Source: an uncultured bacterium (GTDB lineage Bacteria > Myxococcota_A > Bradymonadia > UBA7976 > VGTA01). From it: a stretch of 64,000 bases of DNA. Below are positions 18,522 to 28,400 of the stretch, piece by piece. The notes beneath the pieces are model-generated. The model saw only the letters and a list, made by a program, of their open reading frames with translations. It was not told the DNA's origin and ran no database searches. A program made the translations under genes and the position numbers. The stretch spans positions 56,716 to 120,715 of the forward strand of contig CALSSE010000002.1 of the NCBI GenBank assembly GCA_943788935.1, given 5' to 3'. Every line of letters starts with the position of its first letter. Within the stretch, counting starts at the first letter, position 1.

Positions 18522-20947
18522 GCTATCTCGCTAAACTTATCGCTTTAGGTAATGTCTTACGCAGCTTGAGAGCTCGATCTCTGTGCGTTACTATTGGCTT
18601 ATTCTTCGCTATATCGGCTGCCAACGCATCCCCAGCTACGCCCACCTCTGCAGAGACCAATGCGTCGTCTGAGAGAGTGAGTCAGCGGCCTCCTCACCCT
18701 AACGATACGCCTCTCCGTTACATACTTCGGGGGCCGAAGATGTCGAAGGTGGGAGCCAGTCAGATTGATCAGGCAGTTGATTTTTATCTTCAGTCTGATG
18801 ATGGATCTTCGCGAACCGTATTAGAGACCCCTAAGTTCACAGTAATGAAGCTCGAAGGACCTACTCGAGTGATGATCGATGTGATTGGAGCTCAGATAGA
18901 TGAGCTCACCACTCCTGTAGAGCCATTGAGCGGAGAGATTACTCAAATTGGTGCGGTTCAGCTAGGAGATCCCGAGCGTCCTGTGGCGAGGCTTATCCTC
19001 ACCTTGGCTAATGACCTTGAGCATAAGGTGAGTATCGAGGGGAAACGGTTAAGGTTTCTAGTAAAGATCGGTTCAAATACCGAGCCTGTAGCGCCACTAG
19101 AGTTGCTCTCAAACGCAAAGAGCTCGCCAGAGAGAGTGATCACCCAATCTTCATGGCGAGTCGAGTCGTTGACTGTCAAGACGCTCAGAGAGGGAGATGA
19201 TTTACGTTTCACTCGCCAGAAAGCGCTCCTTCAGATCGCTCCGAATGATCATGGAATGGTGTTGCCTACGCCTTACGTTGATGAGTCGGACTTAGAAGCA
19301 CCTCACCTCGTCTTACCAGGACTACGCGTCACTAAAGAGTTAGAGCAGAGAATAGACACACAAGATCTCGACGGACCGATCCGATATCTCAGTCTGCTGA
19401 ATGATGATCGTGGAGAAGAAGTGACCGCTCATCTTGTGGCAGAGATCCGCCAGAGCGCTTCTCATCAAGTTCAGTTTGTTGAGCAAGCTGATGGTGAATA
19501 TATCCTGGAGTGGTCCTTTGTTTCTTCCCCCCAAGCGAGTCAACGACTCGCTCAGTCAATGAGCGCGAGCGCCTCTAGTAAGAATAGAGCTCCAACGTTC
19601 AAAACTGATGAAATACGAGCACCTCGAGTTCCCTCGACTCAACGTCGTAAAAAGAGATATCTAGGCAAGCGGATTAAAATAAACATCAAAGATGCCGACA
19701 TTCATAACGTTCTCAGATTTCTAGCTGATTGTGGTCAAGTGAACATCGTTACCTCTGACGAAGTGGAGGGTAAGGTCACCCTGATGCTTAACCAAGTCCC
19801 TTGGGACCAGGCGCTAGATATTATCCTTCGCAGTAAAGGGCTAGATATGGTCCGTGAGGGGAACATTATTAGAGTAGCGCCCCGAGAAGCGATCGCTGCA
19901 GAGCGGAAAGCAGAGCTTGAAAAGACCCAAATTAAAGAGCAGCTGAAGCCAATCATGATTCGACTTATCACCGTTAACCACGCTGAAGGTGAAGACATGG
20001 TCGGTCAAGTGAAAGGAGTGCTGAGCGAGAGAGGTAGCGTAAGTTTTGATCTGCGAACAAATACCCTCATTATCAAAGATATTGAAGAGCACATCGAAGC
20101 GGCTGAAGATCTCGTTAAAAGGCTTGATACCCAAACGCCACAAGTTCTCATTGAAGCTCGAATCGTAGAGGTTAACAAGGTCAATGAGAAAGAGCTCGGT
20201 ATTCAGTGGGGCGGTAGCTTCAATGGAATCGTGGGTACAGGGAACGCCACCGGCCTATCTTTCCCTAGTTCTGTCGGTCTAAAAGGGGCGGCTGACGACA
20301 TCCAGTTCCGCTCACCTGGTGTACCGGCGCAGCCTAACTTTATGATTAACCTACCGGCTACAGTTGGGGTCGGCTCTGGTGGAGCGCTCGGCCTGAGTTT
20401 AGGGAGCGTCGATGGCGCGTTTAACCTCAATGTGCGCCTCTCGGCTGCTGCCAGTCGCGGCACAGTAAAGATCGTTAGTAGCCCCAAGATTACGACATTA
20501 GACAACAAAAAAGCCTTGATCAGTCAAGGGGTCAGTATTCCGATCTCTCAGGTCTCTGCACAGGGGGTTCAGACAGTCTTCTTTGACGCGACGCTCAGCT
20601 TAGAGGTCACACCACATGTCACTCAAGACGGAAATATATATCTTCAGCTCAAAGCTAATAACGACACGCCAGACTTTCAAAATGTTGGCTCTCGTGGCGA
20701 CCCTACAATCTTAAAGAAAGAGGCGAGTACACAGGTCCTCCTTCAAGATGGTGAGACGACAGTGATCGGTGGGATATACACGAGTAATGCAGGGTATGGA
20801 ACGACCGAGTGGCCCATCCTCTCTCAGGTTCCCATCCTTGGAGCGCTTTTCCGTAAGACCAATGAGCGTAGCCAAAAAAATGAGTTGCTCATTTTTATCA
20901 CTCCACGCGTCATTAACCGTCTCGCCTCTCGCGTCAATACTCGCTGA
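18518..20947 (+). CDS. pilQ: Type IV pilus secretin PilQ
   Basis: 809 residues. A signal peptide ends near AANAS (about residue 37). An AMIN peptidoglycan-binding domain (about 105-185) is followed by a low-complexity stretch and the secretin N0 domain (about 383-465, KINIKDADIHNVLRFLAD), N1 (about 480-555, TNTLIIKDIEEHI) and the secretin barrel (about 555-805) with VPILGALFRKT and LLIFITPRVI at the end. PilQ forms the outer-membrane ring through which the pilus passes. Only one AMIN domain is evident, whereas some homologues have more. ATGA overlap with pilP. No pilin or motor ATPase genes are in the window. Confidence 0.93.
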   Translation: MSYLAKLIALGNVLRSLRARSLCVTIGLFFAISAANASPATPTSAETNASSERVSQRPPHPNDTPLRYILRGPKMSKVGASQIDQAVDFYLQSDDGSSRTVLETPKFTVMKLEGPTRVMIDVIGAQIDELTTPVEPLSGEITQIGAVQLGDPERPVARLILTLANDLEHKVSIEGKRLRFLVKIGSNTEPVAPLELLSNAKSSPERVITQSSWRVESLTVKTLREGDDLRFTRQKALLQIAPNDHGMVLPTPYVDESDLEAPHLVLPGLRVTKELEQRIDTQDLDGPIRYLSLLNDDRGEEVTAHLVAEIRQSASHQVQFVEQADGEYILEWSFVSSPQASQRLAQSMSASASSKNRAPTFKTDEIRAPRVPSTQRRKKRYLGKRIKINIKDADIHNVLRFLADCGQVNIVTSDEVEGKVTLMLNQVPWDQALDIILRSKGLDMVREGNIIRVAPREAIAAERKAELEKTQIKEQLKPIMIRLITVNHAEGEDMVGQVKGVLSERGSVSFDLRTNTLIIKDIEEHIEAAEDLVKRLDTQTPQVLIEARIVEVNKVNEKELGIQWGGSFNGIVGTGNATGLSFPSSVGLKGAADDIQFRSPGVPAQPNFMINLPATVGVGSGGALGLSLGSVDGAFNLNVRLSAAASRGTVKIVSSPKITTLDNKKALISQGVSIPISQVSAQGVQTVFFDATLSLEVTPHVTQDGNIYLQLKANNDTPDFQNVGSRGDPTILKKEASTQVLLQDGETTVIGGIYTSNAGYGTTEWPILSQVPILGALFRKTNERSQKNELLIFITPRVINRLASRVNTR

Positions 20948-21057
20948 GCAGACGTAAGGCTACAGGTCATTCTCTTCGCGGATTGAGGGTGGCATCGACA
21001 GCCACTATTGAGCTACAAAGCGCGATCACTTAATAATCTGATCTAGAGTTGTTATCG

Positions 21058-22866
21058 ATGAAGAGAACATGGCAGACATCCGCATCACTCCTGTTTATCT
21101 CTGGCCCTCCTGGTGTGGGTAAAAGCTCGGTAAGTCGAGCGCTAAGCGATCGGCTTCATATCCCCTCATTTGATCTCGACGCAGAGATCGAGAGGAGATG
21201 TGAGATGACGATCGAAGAAATGGTTGAGGGAGAGGGCTGGCTCAGCTTTCGTCAAGCAGAGACAGAGACTCTGAGAGAGCTTATAGGCGATTGCAGAGAG
21301 AGCGTCGAGAGATCACATCATGAACTCTCTCCCTCTCTGATCATCATCAGCGTTGGTGGAGGTACGATCACTACAGCAGAGAATCGAGCTCTGATAAGGT
21401 CAGCGGGTTTATTGCTCACTTTATGGGGGGAAGAGAGTCTCCTAAGAGATCGACAACGATTGAGGGCCAAGCTCTATCCAGCCTCTGCTCACCCTCTCCC
21501 TATCGATGATGGTGAGCATCAATTCGCTGAACTGATCAGATCACGTTACGCAGCTTATATAGAGTGTGATCTTTGGTTAGAGACTCTACAGGCAGAGTCG
21601 ATCTCGCAGTTAGCCACAAGGGTGTATCAGATATGGCGAGTCGCACAAGAGCGTCTCGAAGAAGGAGGTCTTCTACCCTGTTGGTCTCTTCCGCCTACGC
21701 AGACCATCGAGGAGAGTCGAGATGAGCTGACATTGACATCTAAAGTGGATGTGGACTCTATCGTTCTTCATGATTACCCGATCTATTTTAAGTGTGACGC
21801 AGAATCAGACCTCATCGAACTTATTTGGAATGAATCACAGCCCTCGAGAGAGAGAGGTCAACACAAAGTCGGTGTTTTAAGCGATGAGACTCTCGGTCAT
21901 CTACATTCAGGTTCCTTTGTTGGTAAGCTACAATCGAGAGGGATAGACGCTCATCTCATCACTTTTCCTGTAGGTGAACCCAGTAAACGTCTCCGAGTGG
22001 TTGAGGCTCTAGTGAGCGAGCTGCTGCGAATAGGTTTTGGTCGAGGTGATCACCTCGTCGCCTTTGGTGGAGGTGTGACCGGTGACCTCTGTGGTTTCTT
22101 AGCGTCTATCTATATGCGGGGGCTCTCTTGGTCACAAGTCCCCACCTCTCTTCTCGCTCAGGTCGATAGCAGCATCGGAGCTAAGACAGCGGTCAATCAT
22201 CCTTTGGGGAAGAACCTCATAGGGTCTTTTTATCGACCTTTATGGGTGTGGGTAGATGAAATGTATCTCTGTACACTCCCTATTAGACAGCTCCGTAACG
22301 GATGGGTAGAAGCCTTAAAGCATGGCTTGATCTCTGATCAAGGTCATTTTAATGACCTCTGTGCGCTAGCAAAGTCTCTGTCAATCACAGAAGTGACACC
22401 AGAGTGCCCACTAGGTTTTTGGCGTCCTCTCCTAGAGAAGACCATCTCAATTAAAGCGCAAATTATCTCTCATGATGAGCGAGAGCGTGGCGTTAGAGCT
22501 CTCTTAAATCTTGGTCACACGATCGGTCACGCTATCGAGAGGGCCCACTCTGACCTCTATCATGGAGAAGCAGTGGCTCTTGGATTATCGTTTACAGTAG
22601 ATTACTGCGCCCGTTATGAATCTTTGAGTCATGAAGAGGCGTGGACCATTAAGCACGTCTTGGAGACCGCAGGGCTAGAGACTGATTGGAGGCTTCGCTT
22701 TACTCCGAGAGCGCTTGAGGCTCTACAATACGATAAGAAACAGCGGGGAGATCACTTGCTATTTGTCTCGTTATCTGAGATTGGACATGCCGAGTTGCAG
22801 ATGATCAAGAGAACTGATTTTCTGATTCGTATTGGGCAGTTACTCTCCGAGTTTGAGTCTCTATAG
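21058..22866 (+). CDS. aroKB: Bifunctional shikimate kinase / 3-dehydroquinate synthase
   Basis: About 602 residues; the ATG at 21058 is preferred over a TTG at 21049. Residues 1-200 are shikimate kinase, with P-loop GPPGVGKS (16-23), the FDLDAEIE substrate motif, FRQAE and SVGGG. Residues about 230-600 are 3-dehydroquinate synthase: nucleotide-binding GGGVTGDLCGF, AQVDSSIGAKTAVNHPLGKN, and the metal ligands in NGWVEALKHG, GHTIGHAIE and YHGEAVALG. Together they carry out two non-adjacent steps of chorismate synthesis (steps 5 and 2), NAD+ being a cofactor for the synthase. AroK-AroB fusions occur in other bacteria. aroQ lies about 1.5 kb downstream on the same strand, so this is a partial shikimate-pathway cluster. 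Confidence 0.93.
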   Translation: MKRTWQTSASLLFISGPPGVGKSSVSRALSDRLHIPSFDLDAEIERRCEMTIEEMVEGEGWLSFRQAETETLRELIGDCRESVERSHHELSPSLIIISVGGGTITTAENRALIRSAGLLLTLWGEESLLRDRQRLRAKLYPASAHPLPIDDGEHQFAELIRSRYAAYIECDLWLETLQAESISQLATRVYQIWRVAQERLEEGGLLPCWSLPPTQTIEESRDELTLTSKVDVDSIVLHDYPIYFKCDAESDLIELIWNESQPSRERGQHKVGVLSDETLGHLHSGSFVGKLQSRGIDAHLITFPVGEPSKRLRVVEALVSELLRIGFGRGDHLVAFGGGVTGDLCGFLASIYMRGLSWSQVPTSLLAQVDSSIGAKTAVNHPLGKNLIGSFYRPLWVWVDEMYLCTLPIRQLRNGWVEALKHGLISDQGHFNDLCALAKSLSITEVTPECPLGFWRPLLEKTISIKAQIISHDERERGVRALLNLGHTIGHAIERAHSDLYHGEAVALGLSFTVDYCARYESLSHEEAWTIKHVLETAGLETDWRLRFTPRALEALQYDKKQRGDHLLFVSLSEIGHAELQMIKRTDFLIRIGQLLSEFESL

Positions 22867-22984
22867 TGACCTGTGAGGTGAGACGAGATTATGTCATGAG
22901 AGTGTTTGCCTTTAGGGTGCAGGCGCACTATATTATCAATCAAGAAATACGATCGATACTTCGTCATATTTAAGGGAGTAATCT

Positions 22985-23788
22985 ATGTGGTCAATAAAAC
23001 ATCAACAGAGACTCAACCGCTCGATGAGTGTTATGATCGCGCTTAGTTGTGTACTTGGTTGTGATGCCCAAGAGTTTTCAATTCAACTGCAAGGCATTGT
23101 CCCTCTAGAGACCTCGTCCTGTGCTCCTCTACAGCAGGGTCAGAACACCACTTTACTATCAAGAGGCACTGTCGATCTTGTACTCGCGAATGATTATACG
23201 ATCAATCTCTCGGTGATCAATGTGTTACAAGACCCACTTAAGGTTAATAACTTAAGCACTGATGACGGTTACATCAATACGACAGACATCAACTTAACTA
23301 ACGCAGTGATTCGCTACATTGATATCGATGAAGTAGGGCTAGGGCTCGAAGACGAGATCGATGTTCCTTTGGCAGGCTTGTTACAGTCTGGAGTGGTTGA
23401 TCCCGTCGCTCAAAAAGTGACAGTGCTCACCAATAACATGATGACAAACTTGAGAGATGGTGGTTTGTACAATGGGCGTAACTCTAGCGGAAGAATCGCT
23501 CCCATTAGAGGGAGTTACACCTTAGTGATCGCCGTAAAACTGCAAGGTAAAACACTCGATGGCAAGCGGGTTGAGAGTAATGAGATCAATTTCCCCATAG
23601 ATCTATGCGCTGGGTGTCGTGTCTCTACTCAAGGGAGAGGAGATACTTGTGACATGGTCGGAGATACTGAAATAGACCTCCTCTCTCAATGCCCAAGCGC
23701 CATTGGTAAAGACTCTATTTACGCGTCATGTGCCCTCTGTAAACAAGTCTCAGTGAATGAGGCTTATGCTCCGCTCTGTGAGGATTAA
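22985..23788 (+). CDS. Putative lipoprotein of unknown function
   Basis: 267 residues. A signal peptide ends in a lipobox VLGC with Cys at about residue 26, followed by a mature part rich in beta-forming residues, with a Cys cluster near the end (LCAGCR, CDMVGD, SCALCKQ). A good AAGGGAG ribosome site precedes the ATG. No family recognised. The Cys pattern suggests disulfides in a periplasmic or surface protein. The last codons fall inside the duplicated segment that precedes the next gene. Confidence 0.7.
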   Translation: MWSIKHQQRLNRSMSVMIALSCVLGCDAQEFSIQLQGIVPLETSSCAPLQQGQNTTLLSRGTVDLVLANDYTINLSVINVLQDPLKVNNLSTDDGYINTTDINLTNAVIRYIDIDEVGLGLEDEIDVPLAGLLQSGVVDPVAQKVTVLTNNMMTNLRDGGLYNGRNSSGRIAPIRGSYTLVIAVKLQGKTLDGKRVESNEINFPIDLCAGCRVSTQGRGDTCDMVGDTEIDLLSQCPSAIGKDSIYASCALCKQVSVNEAYAPLCED

Positions 23789-23858
23789 CGCATGACAGCT
23801 CAAGGTGAGGATTCACTCATGACAGCTCAAGGTGAGGATTAACTCATGACAGCTCAAG
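23778..23858 (+). repeat. 27-bp repeat duplicating the start of the next gene
   Basis: ATGACAGCTCAAG occurs at 23792, 23819 and 23846, exactly 27 bp and one reading frame apart. The first copies encode a 16-residue micro-ORF (MTAQGEDSLMTAQGED) ended by TAA at 23840-23842, just before the real start at 23846. Each unit carries an AAGGTGAGG segment that could act as a ribosome site. Confidence 0.9.
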
Positions 23859-24307
23859 AGAGCGCCACTCCTTTTAGGGATGACATTCACGAGGCCCTGA
23901 TGAATCTACTCGCTCATGACCCTTCTTATGAAGCGGTAGCGGTGATTGAGAATGAACGAGTGCAGAGTGTTTTCTCAAAAACAGCTCAAGTCGTTGATCT
24001 AGCGACAAGGCGCTCTGAACAAGACCGGCTCTCTAGTGAGCTTACTTTATGGTTACCTTGCTTTAGGCACATCTATCAAAGCTCTCTTGGTTTAGAAGGC
24101 CAAGGAGAGGGGTTAAAGTTTTGCATTCGCCTCCCGAGTAAGCAGGGAGCACTACATACTCTTGGGCAGAGCTTTGGTGAGGGCTCCTATGTGGTGATGA
24201 TCTTATCGGAGACCACTCATGTCGAGCGGGCTCGGTTTTATCTGAATCAGACCTCTAGAGCAGTCGAGAGAGTCTATCGTTCATCAGTCGCTCTCAGACT
24301 GACATGA
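23846..24307 (+). CDS. Small conserved-looking protein, possibly Roadblock/LC7-like
   Basis: 153 residues, no signal peptide or membrane helix. The pattern AVAVIENERVQSVFS near the N-terminus and VVMILSETTHVERARFYL near the C-terminus resembles the beta-hairpin and helix layout of Roadblock/LC7 (profilin-like) domains, which bind small GTPases in gliding and polarity systems. The resemblance is weak. It lies between a lipoprotein gene and aroQ, and its start region is duplicated upstream. The ATG at 23846 is the only copy followed by the long open frame. Confidence 0.6.
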   Translation: MTAQESATPFRDDIHEALMNLLAHDPSYEAVAVIENERVQSVFSKTAQVVDLATRRSEQDRLSSELTLWLPCFRHIYQSSLGLEGQGEGLKFCIRLPSKQGALHTLGQSFGEGSYVVMILSETTHVERARFYLNQTSRAVERVYRSSVALRLT

Positions 24308-24331
24308 TCAGCGGTATTCGAATCGTTTAGT

Positions 24332-24829
24332 ATGGTGAAGATATTACTCATTAACGGACCAAACCTTAATCTAATCGGAGAGAGAGAGCCTGACTTATAT
24401 GGTCATGAGACCTTAGCGACACTTGAGTCGCGTCTCTCTCAGAGGGGGATAGAGCGTGAGGTGAGTGTGGAGTGTCATCAGTCAAATCATGAGGGGATAC
24501 TCATTGATCTGGTACACTCGCAGAGGCGATTGAGCGATCATCCGGCAGATGGGATTATTATTAACCCAGGGGCATATACTCACACTAGTGTTGCGCTCCG
24601 CGATGCCCTTATATTGAGTCAGCTTCCTATTGTTGAAGTCCATATATCGAATCTCGCTCAGAGAGAAACTTTTCGTCAACGCTCCTTAATCAGCGATGTG
24701 GTACTTGGCACGATAGGTGGTTTTGGCATATATGGGTATGAGCTTGCCCTCTTCGCGCTCATCAACCATTTGAGTGTAGGGGCGAATGAGGCCTCAGGTT
24801 CCCACTCATTGGGGCCTGATCAACATTAA
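24332..24829 (+). CDS. aroQ: Type II 3-dehydroquinate dehydratase
   Basis: 165 residues with all hallmarks of the type II enzyme: INGPNLNLIGEREPDLYG (flexible catalytic loop and Tyr), ECHQSNHEG, IINPGAYTHTSVALRDAL and the conserved VEVHISN segment, then GFGIYGYELAL. It catalyses the third step of the shikimate pathway (3-dehydroquinate to 3-dehydroshikimate) as a cytoplasmic dodecamer in other bacteria. It goes with the aroKB fusion upstream. Confidence 0.95.
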   Translation: MVKILLINGPNLNLIGEREPDLYGHETLATLESRLSQRGIEREVSVECHQSNHEGILIDLVHSQRRLSDHPADGIIINPGAYTHTSVALRDALILSQLPIVEVHISNLAQRETFRQRSLISDVVLGTIGGFGIYGYELALFALINHLSVGANEASGSHSLGPDQH

Positions 24830-24861
24830 GATCAATGGTTATGTAAATAAAGGAGATACAG

Positions 24862-25422
24862 ATGTACCAAACTCAAGACTTTAGAAAAGGCCTCAAAATT
24901 GAATATGAGGGAGGTCTCTGGGCGATTACCGATTGTAAGCACGTTAAGCCAGGTAAGGGAGTGGCCTTTGTAAAGACTCGACTCAAAAATATGATCGATG
25001 GTCGAACGCTCGATATTAATTTCCGCTCTGGTGATAAAGTTGGTGCTCCTGACGTTAATGAGGTTGATATGCAGGTGCTATACTCCGATGGAGAGTTTTG
25101 GCATTTCATGGACAATCGTAGCTATGAGCAAGTGCAGATTACTTTTGAAGATTTGGGGGACACAGCGCTTTATTTAAAAGATGATCTTCCAGTGAGCGTG
25201 ATGCTCTATAATGGTCGCCCAATCGGCGTATCTCTACCTAATTTTGTAGAGCTCACAATCACCGAGTGTGAGCCAGGAGTTAAAGGAGATACTGCCCAAG
25301 GTGCTACTAAACCTGCTACGCTAGAGACAGGTGCCGTAGTTCAAGTGCCTCTCTTCGTTGAGGAAGGCGAGATGATTAAAGTGGATACCCGTACCGGAGA
25401 ATATTCATCGCGAGTCAAGTAA
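24862..25422 (+). CDS. efp: Translation elongation factor P
   Basis: 186 residues, normal family length, with three beta-barrel domains. The domain I tip KPGKG carries Lys32 at the site that is beta-lysylated in some bacteria. The conserved end is present (VDTRTGEYSSRVK). EF-P relieves ribosome stalling at proline stretches. A clear AAAGGAGAT ribosome site lies upstream. No epmA/epmB modification genes are in the window. Confidence 0.96.
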   Translation: MYQTQDFRKGLKIEYEGGLWAITDCKHVKPGKGVAFVKTRLKNMIDGRTLDINFRSGDKVGAPDVNEVDMQVLYSDGEFWHFMDNRSYEQVQITFEDLGDTALYLKDDLPVSVMLYNGRPIGVSLPNFVELTITECEPGVKGDTAQGATKPATLETGAVVQVPLFVEEGEMIKVDTRTGEYSSRVK

Positions 25423-25476
25423 TGTCGAGCGGTGAACGACGAGGAGTCATGAGGCTCTGAGCGGAGGTAGCTAGGC

Positions 25477-28400
25477 GTGAAACGCAACAAAATCCTCGAT
25501 GAGGCTCAGCGTGCGATTGAGCGCCAACAGTATGATCGCGCGATACGGGCGTATAAAGCGTTGATCGTAGAGACTCCGAACGATCTTAAGCTCATGTTAA
25601 AGCTCGCTGAGCTCTATCTGAGGAAGAAAGCCCTCCCTCAAGCCCTAGAATTATATCATAAGCTCTCCGCAGATTATTTGAAGCGTGGAGATATGCAACG
25701 GGCGACCTCAGTGTATCTGTTGATCTCGAAAATTGATCAACATGACACGATATCTCGGCAGTTTCTTCTCCATCGTTTCCTAGCGGTTGGCGCTCGAGAT
25801 GATGTGATCGGTCTATTATGGACCTTAGTAAAAACGTATGACTCTCAAGGTCAGGTTGAGGAGGCGCGGCGGGCTTTACATAGCGTGTATCAACATTTTC
25901 CGGACTTAAGAGATGTGAGATACTCACTCGCCGAGAGAGCGCTAGAGCGGGGGGAGGTTGATGAAGCATCAGAGCATTTAAGTTACCTCTTTGACCACTT
26001 GATTGATCCTCAAGATGAAGATCGACGAGTGTCGATCGGTGAGAGATTGGTAACGATTAAAGACGATTGTTATCGAATTAAATATGTTCTGTATCACTTA
26101 TATCTTAAGCGAGGGGCAGCCCATCTCGCCGTAAGAGGTCTTCAGGAGCTATTTAAGCACGATCCAAGTGATTTAGATGTGCTTTGTCTACTCGGGAGGT
26201 CACTCTTAACTTTAGGGTATAAAGGAAAGGCGTTTAAAGCTTTACAGAGTGTCCTCTTAGCCTCTCGGAACCGTGGAGAGTTTGATCGGGCGTCTGAAGC
26301 CGCAAACTTAATTCTGGAGGTCGACCCTAAGCATGCGATAGCGCTAGAGGTTGTGTCCTCATTGAGGACAAAAGACTCATTTATGAGCTCGGAGGATCCA
26401 CACGGTCATGAAACCTCAGAGCTCAGGGAGAAGAACGCTCTAATAGTGCCTCCTGATCCGGGAGAATCGACCGATGTCAGAGAGGTGGGTGAACTCACTA
26501 AGGAAGGCATCGAGAGCCCAAGGTATACTACAGAGCGGCACTTAGGGAGGGATGAGAGTCTCCGAAGAGCTCATGACCATCTTCTAGCGGGGAGACCTGA
26601 AGAGGCTTTTGAGTTGATCAGGGTTATTTTAGAGCTGGACGCGACTGATCGATCAGCTCTTGAGCTCCTTAAAGATACAGCGAAGGCCTTAGGTCATGCA
26701 CAGCTGTTAAGATCGGTAAATGAGGCGATTGACGAGCTCGATGGAGTCAGTCAACAAGACGAGCTCGATCAAGATGAGCCCGATGGAGTCAATCAACAAG
26801 ACGACTCTCAGCTAGAGCAGAAGAGTGAGGTAGAGGCGCGAGACTTAGAGAGAGGAGCCCTCGAAGATTATCTGGAGAGGGCTCTAGATGAAGAGGTGAC
26901 CGAGTCTCCAGAGAACTCTGAAATACAGCTAAATTTGTTCGAAGAGTCGAGCGTCGTACCGGAGGAGTCAAGCGTTGTATCGGAGGAGCCAAGCGTTGTA
27001 CCGGAGGAGCTGAGCGTTGTACCGGAGGAGCTGAGCGTTGTACCAGAGGAGCCGAGCATCGTACCGGAGGAGCCGATCATTGTACCGGAGGAGCCGATCA
27101 TTGTACCGGAGGAGCCGATCATTGTACCGGAGGAGCCGATCAACTTTGGACATCTCGCCTCAGCAACCCTTAAAGTAAAGAGTGATGAACACGATGGACT
27201 AGATGCAGAGGCTTGCCACCCTAGAGAGTTGGAGTTGGAGGGGGAAGGTGTTGAAAATCCTAAAGGGCTAGAAGTAGACCCAAATGACTCATATAAAGTA
27301 GAGGAGCAAGCACTCACCTTCGATCGAGATCAAGCAGATAAGCGATCAGTATACAGTGATGAGGGGGCGATCTCTATCGGTGAAGAGATGGCAGAGCAAC
27401 AAGTCACAGATCAGGATCTCAGTCTTACGAGTGAGAGCGCTGATGGATTGTCTGATCGAGCAAGCCTTATGAATCTTTCGAGTGGGTCTACACAGTCTTT
27501 TGGCTCTGAAGATAACTTATATAGCGTTCAAGTTATGGAGGGAGAGGGTCGTCGAGAATTTGCGGTCATCCCCTTAGCGGATGAGTTTGATGATGATGAA
27601 GGCCCCGCTCTGTTCACTGATGAAGAGTTACATGTCGTAGAGGGAGATTCGTCGTTCCAAGACGGAGAGCTACCGTCTGAAAGAGTTGTAGTGGGATCAT
27701 CTCTTGACCCTCAAGAAGCCTCCTCACTCGTAATAGAGGGCAGAGACAGCGATAGCCCCAATCCCTTTACTCTAGAGGCTGATGATAAACAGGGAGTTAC
27801 CTTAAATCCTCCGGTTCAGTTAAGCGAGGTATCGCTTAACGATCGACTCGCGCTGATCAACCGGCAAAGAGCAGATTACCTCCCTTTAGCAGATCCTCCG
27901 ATGGCTGAGTTAAAGGTAGACCCTATCAAAGGTCTTCCAATCTCAGCTCGAGAGAAAGCTCTGGCAGAAGATAGTTTAAGTGTACAGAGAGTTGGTCCAC
28001 CCAGTTTTACGCCTGCTCCGATCTCATTAAATAGAGCGGGCCTGTTCTCTGGTGAGCGGCCTCATTCACGAAAGAGAGATCAAACTGAGAGAGGTGAATC
28101 AGCGACCGTTGGAGAGCTCTTGAACTCTAATAATCAAGGCCATTCTAGCGGTCGTCCTCTTCATTCTCCTCAAGGATTAGGGATGTCTAGCTTTACACCT
28201 TCTCCACTTAACCTAAGTCAGAGAGAGTCCACGCCTCCACTCTTCTCTAAGCCTAAAGAAGCGATTGAGATAGACCGCAGTAAACATGAGTTTGGGCAGT
28301 TAATAGAGTCGGTCGACCTGCCTAGCCCTCTCTCACTCAACACCGAGAGCCTCAGTCATCAAAAGGGAGTTCAACCCTCAGGAGAAGAGAGCGTATCTAC

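Noticed and set aside
20985..21010. Short GTGGC/GCCAC hairpin after pilQ as terminator
   Set aside because: Only a 5-bp stem with a 7-base loop and no T run.
26789..27317. Antisense open frames over the TPR protein repeats
   Set aside because: Low-complexity products of the 21-bp repeat; the plus frame continues through TPR regions on both sides.
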